Shown here: piece by piece, positions 53,197 to 59,165 of the stretch | Numbering within the stretch: position 1 is the first letter of the stretch | Layout of the letters: every line of letters starts with the position of its first letter | Source of the DNA: Frateuria defendens | GTDB taxonomy: Bacteria > Pseudomonadota > Gammaproteobacteria > Xanthomonadales > Rhodanobacteraceae | NCBI RefSeq assembly: GCF_001182895.1 | Contig: NZ_LFQR01000059.1 | Location: 1 to 59,165, forward strand | DNA length: 59,165 nucleotides | Reading direction: 5' to 3' | Notes under the pieces: model-generated | Told to the model about the DNA's origin: nothing | Database searches by the model: none | Seen by the model: only the letters and a program-made list of their open reading frames with translations | Program-made: the position numbers and the translations under genes

Positions 53197-56100
53197 ATGT
53201 CCAGGTTGCCAAAGGGATGGTTGGCTCGCTCGTGTGTGTTCATGGTGGTATGTGCGGTGGGCAGTGTGCTTCATGCCCAATCGACCTCGGTCAAGCCGGA
53301 GGACGAATTCTCGAAGAAGATCCGTGTCTCCGAGGACGTGCAGCCGCTGGGCGAGCATCCCTTTGGCGAGAGCATCAGCCTGTACAGTGGCGCGCTCTCG
53401 TTCACGCAGGTGGATGCCAACGCGTCGGGTAACGGCCCCACGCTGCAACTGACCCGGTCGTTCAAAATTCCCGACCTGCCGCCGGAGCAGTACTACGTCG
53501 ATATCACGACGAGCGAGCTTACGGACTGGACGCTCAACGTTCCGCGCATCGAGACGCTCTCCGCCAAGGACGAGACGCTCAACAACCTGTGGTTCTTTCA
53601 GGACAACCCTCAGCGTTGCACGGCTATACGCAGCGCACCAAGCATCACAGTGCAGCAGACACCGGGGTCGGTTCCTGTCGAATACGAAGCCTACAACTGG
53701 TGGCACGGCTATCAGCTGATCACGCCGGATGGCTCGAGCCAAGACCTGCTCAAGCGTGACAGCAGCAACAATCAGGTACCGACGTTGAGTGTGGGTGGCC
53801 AGGCCGTTTCGTTCACGGCGGTCACCAAGCAGCATTGGGCCGTCGGCTGTCTGGCGCAGACCTCGAACGGCCAGCCGGGCGAGGGATTTCTCGCCGTATC
53901 GACGGACGGGACCAAGTTCTGGTTCGATTGGCTGGCTTATACCGACGCGCCCGTGATGATCAAGAAATCGGGCAGCCCATTGCGTCGACGCAACATCAAG
54001 ATGCTGGTATCCCGCATCGAAGATCGCTTCGGCAATGCGTTGACGTACGCCTACGATGCCAACGGGCATCTCACGAGCATCGTCGCCAGCGATGGACGCA
54101 AACTGGTCGCGAGCTACGAGTCTTGGCAGACCTCCACAGTTGCGGGCGTCCGACTCGCCTCGGTTACCCTGCAACCCGAGAGCGGCGCGCCACGCACGTG
54201 GCGTTATTTCTACACCGTCGTGAATAACTTGCCCCGGCTATCGCAAGTGCAGTTGCCGGACGGTACGTTTTGGTCTTTCAACTTCGCCAATGCTCGGAAC
54301 CCCACGCTCGACCACTTGCTGGACTCCTCATCGGGATGTCTGGATGTCTGGGATCATCCCGGTACAAGCTCGACGTTGTCGGTTACCCATCCTTCGGGGC
54401 TTCTAGGCACGTTCGCCGTCACCAGTACGGTGCGCGGCCGCTCCTATACGCCTTCAACCTGTGTTCAGGTAGGGGCTTGGCAAAAGGAGACCCGCACGCC
54501 GTATGCCTACGTAGTCGCCGCGGTTACGCAGGAGGTGCTGTCAGGGGCAGGGATGCCGAATCAGACGTGGAACTACGCCTATTCGCCTCCCAATGAAAAT
54601 GCCATCGAAAACTGTTCGAACGGTTGCGTCTCGACGGTATGGACCGATGCCATCGATCCTGAGGGCCATGCCAAGCGTTACACCTTCAGCAACCGCTTCG
54701 ATGCGACTGAGGGCCTGCTGCTGAGTACGGACTTCTATGCGGGCGCGGCGGGTTCGGCTTTAATCCGCAGCGAACAGAGCAACTACGCCAACCCCACCGG
54801 CGGCCCGTGGCCGACGTCGCTGGGCTCTTCGCTGCAGCTGTACATGAACGAGGCGCTGCTGCGGACCTTGTCGCCCCAGAGCCAGCGCGTGCTGCAACAG
54901 GATGGCGACACCTACACCTGGCAGGCGGAGGCCTTCAACGAATACGCCCAGGTCACGCAAACCCGGCGCTTCAACTCGATCGCCGGCCAGGGCACGTTGC
55001 AGGAGCAGACCAGTTACCTCAACGACACCGCGCACTGGGTGCTGGGCCTGCCGCAGCAGGTGACCAACCTGGGCACCGGCGAGGTGGTGGACCAGAACGT
55101 CTACGACCTGGGCAGCGTGACGCTCAAGGAGCGCTGGCACTTCGGCCAGAAGCTGATGAGCTACGCCTACGACGGGCAGGGCAACCTGGCCAGCTTCACC
55201 GACGGCAACGGCCACACCACCAGCTTGGGCAACTACAAGCGCGGCATCCCGCAGGCGATCGGCTACCCGGACGGCACCGGCCAGAGCCTGGTGGTGGACG
55301 ACTTCGGCCAGATCACCGCGATCACCGACCAGGCCGGCAGCACCACCGGCTACAGCTACGACCCGGTCGGCCGGCTGACCCAGATCAGCTACCCCGGCGG
55401 GGACGAGCAGGCCTGGCTGGGCAAGGGCTTCGCCTACGACTTCGTCACCGGCGCCGAGCGCGGGATCGGCGGCAACCACTGGCGACGCACGATCTGGAAG
55501 GGCGACTGGCGGCAGGTGACCTACTTCGACGCCTTGCTGCGCCCGGTGCTGAGCGACACCTACAGCGTCGCCGACGGCAATTCGCACACCAACGCCCGTA
55601 CCGACTACGACTGGAAGGGCCAGAAGGCCTTCGTCTCCTACCCGGCCGGCGGCAGCCCGAACCTGGACGACCTCGGCAGCGGTACGTCCAGCCGCTACGA
55701 CGCCCTGGGCCGCCTGGTCCAGACCCAGCAAACCTCCGAGCAGGGGCCACTGGCCACCACGACGGCGTACCTGTCCGGCGCCCGGCAGCAGGTGACCGAC
55801 CCCAAGGGGCAGGTGACCACCACGAGCTACCAGGTGTTCGACCAGCCGGCCTACGAGGCGGTGACCTTGGTGCAGGCACCGGAGGGCGTGACCCAGGCCA
55901 TCACGCGCGACCTCTACGGCAACCCCACCGCGATCCACCAGTGGGGCAGCTCGGCGGGCGGTAGCGGGGACGTCACCAAAACGCTCACCTACGACGGCTA
56001 CCACCGCCTGTGCCGCACCACCGAGCCGGAGAGCGGCAGCGAGGTGACCGCCTACGACGGCGCCAACAACGTGGCCTGGACGGCCGCGGGCCTGGCGATC

Positions 56101-59016
56101 AGCGGCGGTGGTTGCGGGCAGGAGCAGGTGCCGGCGACGGCGCAGACCCAGCGCACTTACGACGCGATGAACCGAGTGCTCAACCTGACGCCGCCGGCGG
56201 GCACGCAGAGCACGGCCTACACCTATGACGCACTGGGCAACGTGCGGGCGGCGGTGTCGGGCCTCACCACCTGGTCGGCCACGCGCAACAAGCTGGGCCA
56301 ACTGACCCGCGAGACGCTGCAGGTGAACGGGCAGAACCCGTGGACGATCGGCTACGCGCACGATGCCTACGGCAGCCTGCGCCAGCTGACCTACCCGGAC
56401 GGCGAGAGCGTGGCGTATGCCCCCGATGCCCTGGGTCGGGCGACCCAGGTGGGCGGCTACGCGAACACGTTGCGCTACTTTCCCAACGGCGACGTGCAGT
56501 CCTTCCTCTACGGCAACGGCGCCGGCTACACGGCCGAGCAGAACGCGCGCCAACTGCTCAGCAACTTCACCTATGGCCGGGGCGGCACGCTGGACCTCAG
56601 CGAGGACTACCGCTACGACGCCAATGGCAACATCACCCAGATCAGCGACCTGACCGGCGGGCCGCGCACCAAGACCTTCGGCTACGACGCCCTCAACCGG
56701 CTGGCCAGCGCCCAGGCCAGCAGCCTGTGGGGCAGCGAGAGCTACAGCTACGACCCGCTCAACAACATCCGCGCGCGGGTGGGCAACGGGCAGACCTTTA
56801 CCTACAACTACGACGCGCTCAACCGGCTGGGCTCGATCACCAGCAACGGCAGCACCACCAGCAGCTTCGCCTACGACAACCGCGGCAACGTGACGGTCAA
56901 GAACGGTATTGGCCTGGACTTCGACCAGAAGAACCAGCTGACGGGCCTGCCGGGGCATGTGGGCTATGCCTACGACGCGGCGGGGCGGCGGGTGATGAAG
57001 ACACCGCAGGGCGGGGCGCCGACCTATTACTTCTACACCCAGGCGGGGCAACTGCTGTACCAGTGGGATACGGGCACGGCCAAGACCACCAACTATGTCT
57101 ATCTCGGTCGCAAACTGATTGCCCGCAACGAAAACCTGCGACTGATCGCCCCCAGCGGCATCAGCTTCAGCGCCAACCCGAACGACGGCAACTACACGGT
57201 GAGCTGGCCCGCCGTAACGGGGGCGACCGGCTACACCCTGCAGGAGAGCGTCAATGGTGGCGGCTGGAACACGGTCTACACCGGCAGCGATCCCAGCGTG
57301 GCGATGATCGGCAAGGGCGGCGGCAGCTATACCTACCAGGTGCAGGCTTGTGCGGGCGGCACCTGTACCGGCTGGACGGGCTCGGCCAGCTTGGGCGTCA
57401 CCCCAGTGCTGCCGACCGTGACCGTGCCGGGCGGCACCATCAACGGCACCTACACGGTGAGCTGGAGCGCGCCAGCCAGTGCCACTGCCTACGACGTACA
57501 GGAGCGGCTCAACGGCGGCGCCTGGGCCACCATCGCCAGCAACACCGCGGCCACCTCGATCAGCCGCCCCGGTACCAGCAGCGGCAGCTACACCTACCAG
57601 GTATCGGCCAAGAACGGCTATGGCACACGTGGCTGGGCTGGCTCCAATGCGGTGACGGTGGACACCACCTACGGCGTGGTGCCGACGGCGCCGGCCAGCC
57701 TCAGCGTGCCGGCCAGCAGCAACGACGGCAATGCCGGCTTGAGCTGGAGCGCGTCCGCCCTGACGACCCGCTACGTGGTCGAACAGAGCAGCAACGGCGG
57801 CATCAGTTGGAGCGGGGTCTACAACAGTGACGGCACCAGCACCGCACTCACCGGCCTGGCCGATGGCAGCTACGTCTACCACGTACAGGCCTGCAACACC
57901 TACGGCTGCAGCCCGTGGACGGCAGGCAACGCCACCCTGGTGGTGACCCATCCGCCGGGCAGCGCGCCGGCGGTGAGCACGCCGGGCAACAACGGCAACG
58001 GCAGCTACACGGTGAGCTGGAACGGCATCGGGGGAGCGACCAGCTACACGCTGCAGGAACAGCTCAACGGCGGCGGCTGGACCACGGTGCAGGCCAGCGG
58101 CGCGACCAGTTGGAACACCGGCGGCCGGGGCAACGGCACCTACGGCTACCGCGTGCAGGCGTGCAACGTGGGCGGTTGCGGGCCCTGGAGTGGTACCGCC
58201 AGCACCACGGTGCTGCTGCCGCCGCCGACGCCGGGCAGCATCAGCGTGCCGGCGAGCAGCAACGGGCCGATTGGCATCAGCTGGGCCGCCAGCCCGACGG
58301 CGACCCGCTATGACCTCTACCAGAGCATCAACGGAGGTGGCTGGACGCAGGTCTACAGCGGGCCGTCGACCAGCACCACGGTCAACGCGACGACCTCGGG
58401 CAATTACACGTTCTTTGTGGCGGCGGTGAACGACAGCGGTTGGAGCGGGCAGTTCGCCAACAGCGGCACGGTCGTGGTGACGATCCCGCCCAATGCGGCG
58501 CCGAGCCTGAGCGTGCCCGGCAGCAGCAACAGCGGCAGCTACACGGTGAGCTGGAGCGGGGTGAGCGAGGCAACCAGCTACACGTTGCTGGAACAGCTCA
58601 ACGGCGGCGGCTGGAGCACGGTGCAGGCGAGCGGCGCGACCAGTTGGGGCGCCAGCGGCAAGGGCAACGGCACCTACGGGTACCAGGTGCAGGCGTGCAA
58701 TGCGGGGGGATGCGGGCCATGGAGCGGGGTCGGCAGCATTGCGGTGGCGCTGGTGCCGGCCGTGCCGACCAATGCGAAGGTCGTCGAGTATTTCCCAAGC
58801 CCGAAGACAGAGGCGAATAGAGCCCAATGGGATGCTGTGTCTGGTGCTACGCGCTATGAGGCCATTCGTAACGATACAGGGGCCTCTGTTTATAATGGTA
58901 CGGGCACCAGCTTCATCATGGGGACTGCCTTTATTCCCGCCACACCCCTCTATTACAACTTCTCGGTTCGGGCGTGCAATGCCGTGGGCTGCTCTGGCTG
59001 GGCTGTTGGGCACTGA
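53197..59016 (+). CDS. Giant secreted RHS/YD-repeat protein with C-terminal FN3 repeats
   Basis: A 1939-residue protein with a signal peptide (MSRLPKGWLARSCVFMVVCA then VGSVLHA). Residues about 275-1310 hold many YD repeats (for example YAYDANGHLTSI, YSYDPVGRLTQISYPGG, YRYDANGNITQI, FGYDALNRLASA), which in related proteins form a hollow beta-cocoon. YVYLGRKLIARNE at about 1298 is the usual lead-in to the RHS core. Instead of the core, seven fibronectin-III-like repeats follow (about 1322-1939, with SGSYTYQVQAC-like strands), and the gene stops. The start at 53197 gives the signal peptide; an earlier ATG at 53149 does not. The RHS core begins in the next gene. No toxin domain is within this gene. 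Confidence 0.88.
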   Translation: MSRLPKGWLARSCVFMVVCAVGSVLHAQSTSVKPEDEFSKKIRVSEDVQPLGEHPFGESISLYSGALSFTQVDANASGNGPTLQLTRSFKIPDLPPEQYYVDITTSELTDWTLNVPRIETLSAKDETLNNLWFFQDNPQRCTAIRSAPSITVQQTPGSVPVEYEAYNWWHGYQLITPDGSSQDLLKRDSSNNQVPTLSVGGQAVSFTAVTKQHWAVGCLAQTSNGQPGEGFLAVSTDGTKFWFDWLAYTDAPVMIKKSGSPLRRRNIKMLVSRIEDRFGNALTYAYDANGHLTSIVASDGRKLVASYESWQTSTVAGVRLASVTLQPESGAPRTWRYFYTVVNNLPRLSQVQLPDGTFWSFNFANARNPTLDHLLDSSSGCLDVWDHPGTSSTLSVTHPSGLLGTFAVTSTVRGRSYTPSTCVQVGAWQKETRTPYAYVVAAVTQEVLSGAGMPNQTWNYAYSPPNENAIENCSNGCVSTVWTDAIDPEGHAKRYTFSNRFDATEGLLLSTDFYAGAAGSALIRSEQSNYANPTGGPWPTSLGSSLQLYMNEALLRTLSPQSQRVLQQDGDTYTWQAEAFNEYAQVTQTRRFNSIAGQGTLQEQTSYLNDTAHWVLGLPQQVTNLGTGEVVDQNVYDLGSVTLKERWHFGQKLMSYAYDGQGNLASFTDGNGHTTSLGNYKRGIPQAIGYPDGTGQSLVVDDFGQITAITDQAGSTTGYSYDPVGRLTQISYPGGDEQAWLGKGFAYDFVTGAERGIGGNHWRRTIWKGDWRQVTYFDALLRPVLSDTYSVADGNSHTNARTDYDWKGQKAFVSYPAGGSPNLDDLGSGTSSRYDALGRLVQTQQTSEQGPLATTTAYLSGARQQVTDPKGQVTTTSYQVFDQPAYEAVTLVQAPEGVTQAITRDLYGNPTAIHQWGSSAGGSGDVTKTLTYDGYHRLCRTTEPESGSEVTAYDGANNVAWTAAGLAISGGGCGQEQVPATAQTQRTYDAMNRVLNLTPPAGTQSTAYTYDALGNVRAAVSGLTTWSATRNKLGQLTRETLQVNGQNPWTIGYAHDAYGSLRQLTYPDGESVAYAPDALGRATQVGGYANTLRYFPNGDVQSFLYGNGAGYTAEQNARQLLSNFTYGRGGTLDLSEDYRYDANGNITQISDLTGGPRTKTFGYDALNRLASAQASSLWGSESYSYDPLNNIRARVGNGQTFTYNYDALNRLGSITSNGSTTSSFAYDNRGNVTVKNGIGLDFDQKNQLTGLPGHVGYAYDAAGRRVMKTPQGGAPTYYFYTQAGQLLYQWDTGTAKTTNYVYLGRKLIARNENLRLIAPSGISFSANPNDGNYTVSWPAVTGATGYTLQESVNGGGWNTVYTGSDPSVAMIGKGGGSYTYQVQACAGGTCTGWTGSASLGVTPVLPTVTVPGGTINGTYTVSWSAPASATAYDVQERLNGGAWATIASNTAATSISRPGTSSGSYTYQVSAKNGYGTRGWAGSNAVTVDTTYGVVPTAPASLSVPASSNDGNAGLSWSASALTTRYVVEQSSNGGISWSGVYNSDGTSTALTGLADGSYVYHVQACNTYGCSPWTAGNATLVVTHPPGSAPAVSTPGNNGNGSYTVSWNGIGGATSYTLQEQLNGGGWTTVQASGATSWNTGGRGNGTYGYRVQACNVGGCGPWSGTASTTVLLPPPTPGSISVPASSNGPIGISWAASPTATRYDLYQSINGGGWTQVYSGPSTSTTVNATTSGNYTFFVAAVNDSGWSGQFANSGTVVVTIPPNAAPSLSVPGSSNSGSYTVSWSGVSEATSYTLLEQLNGGGWSTVQASGATSWGASGKGNGTYGYQVQACNAGGCGPWSGVGSIAVALVPAVPTNAKVVEYFPSPKTEANRAQWDAVSGATRYEAIRNDTGASVYNGTGTSFIMGTAFIPATPLYYNFSVRACNAVGCSGWAVGH

Positions 59017-59025
59017 GGATAAATT

Positions 59026-59165
59026 ATGATAAAGAAAGGAATCCTTTTCATCGCGCTGACTGTTGCGTCGTGGGGTGACGGATGGGCAGGTACGATTACC
59101 TATATCTATACGGATCCCCAAGGGACGCCGCTTGTGGAGGCTGGCGTTAGGGATGCTCTGATCTA
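59026..59165 (+). CDS. Start of an RHS-core protein with its own signal peptide (partial)
   Basis: The first 46 codons of a gene cut by the window end. It has a signal-like start MIKKGILFIALTVASWGDGW, then AG and TITYIYTDPQGTPLVEAG. That last segment resembles the opening of the RHS-associated core (typical form: TYyyTDpqGTPlaEaD). It begins nine bases after the RHS/FN3 gene. The core, and any variable C-terminal effector, would lie beyond the window. GC here is lower than in the preceding repeats. Confidence 0.65.
   Translation, partial: MIKKGILFIALTVASWGDGWAGTITYIYTDPQGTPLVEAGVRDALI

Noticed and set aside
53197-59016. A T6SS-type Rhs effector with PAAR and toxin
   Set aside because: It has a Sec signal peptide and FN3 end, and no PAAR domain or toxin domain is visible in the window.
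54760-59121. A minus-strand open frame of 1453 codons antisense to the RHS gene
   Set aside because: It is a shadow produced by the GC-rich third positions and repeats of the RHS gene; it reads as low-complexity Ala/Gly/Val/His sequence with no family signature, while the plus strand has clear YD and FN3 repeats.

Overview
The window is GC-rich (about 70 % by eye) with bacterial gene density of around 90 %. Several features point to a gammaproteobacterium of the Lysobacterales (Xanthomonadales), most likely a Rhodanobacter/Dyella-like member; this is inference. They are the rpsF-rpsR-rplI-dnaB-radA and ffh-rpsP-rimM-trmD-rplS blocks, a FimX/Filp-type degenerate c-di-GMP protein, an aminomuconate/2-hydroxymuconate catabolic trio, and an mtaD-ubiG-gph-phytoene-synthase-like run. 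No tRNA, rRNA, CRISPR array or intact insertion sequence was seen.

Layout. 1-10.4 kb: small enzymes and membrane proteins (MAPEG, YpfJ-type metallopeptidase, YkgJ-type cysteine cluster, TPR-sulfotransferase, SDR, GNAT, DoxX-like, methyltransferase, EF-hand protein) around two DEAD-box RNA helicases (csdA/deaD-like and rhlE-like). 10.6-17.8 kb: secreted M4 protease, an MFS carboxylate-type transporter broken by a one-base frameshift, slyD, an NlpC/P60 lipoprotein, a ChaN/Tiki-like secreted protein, hutG and a His-rich secreted peptide. 17.8-23.2 kb, minus strand: RidA-type deaminase, 2-hydroxymuconic semialdehyde dehydrogenase and an atypical SDR, then a small membrane protein, a MalM-like lipoprotein and asnS. 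23.3-28.3 kb, plus strand: HesB/IscA-type carrier, rpsF, rpsR, rplI, dnaB, radA. 28.4-30.7 kb, minus: gst, purU, ypjD. 30.8-36.8 kb, plus: arsR-sdpI pair, secreted hydrolase, then ffh, rpsP, rimM, trmD, rplS. 37.1-40.3 kb, minus: fimX-like gene and epmB, divergent from efp. 41.2-46.2 kb, plus: mtaD, yciI-like, ubiG, gph, a squalene/phytoene-synthase-like gene and folE2.

The last 13 kb is the accessory part. It starts with an in-frame kdpD-kdpE deletion remnant, followed by an AarF/UbiB-family kinase. A divergent fructan pair comes next: a GH32 lipoprotein (levanase/inulinase type) and a secreted GH68 levansucrase flanking an AT-rich island. It ends with a very large secreted RHS/YD-repeat protein that closes in seven fibronectin-III-like repeats. 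Immediately after it begins a separate signal-peptide-bearing gene that opens with RHS core sequence and runs off the window.

Intergenic DNA carries at least four kinds of imperfect palindromic repeat (REP/MITE-like), several clean intrinsic terminators, and an ArsR-type operator candidate. The most unusual items are the split RHS architecture, the kdpD'-'kdpE fusion, the 108-bp element with inverted ends after efp, and the catalytically atypical SDR beside the aminomuconate genes.
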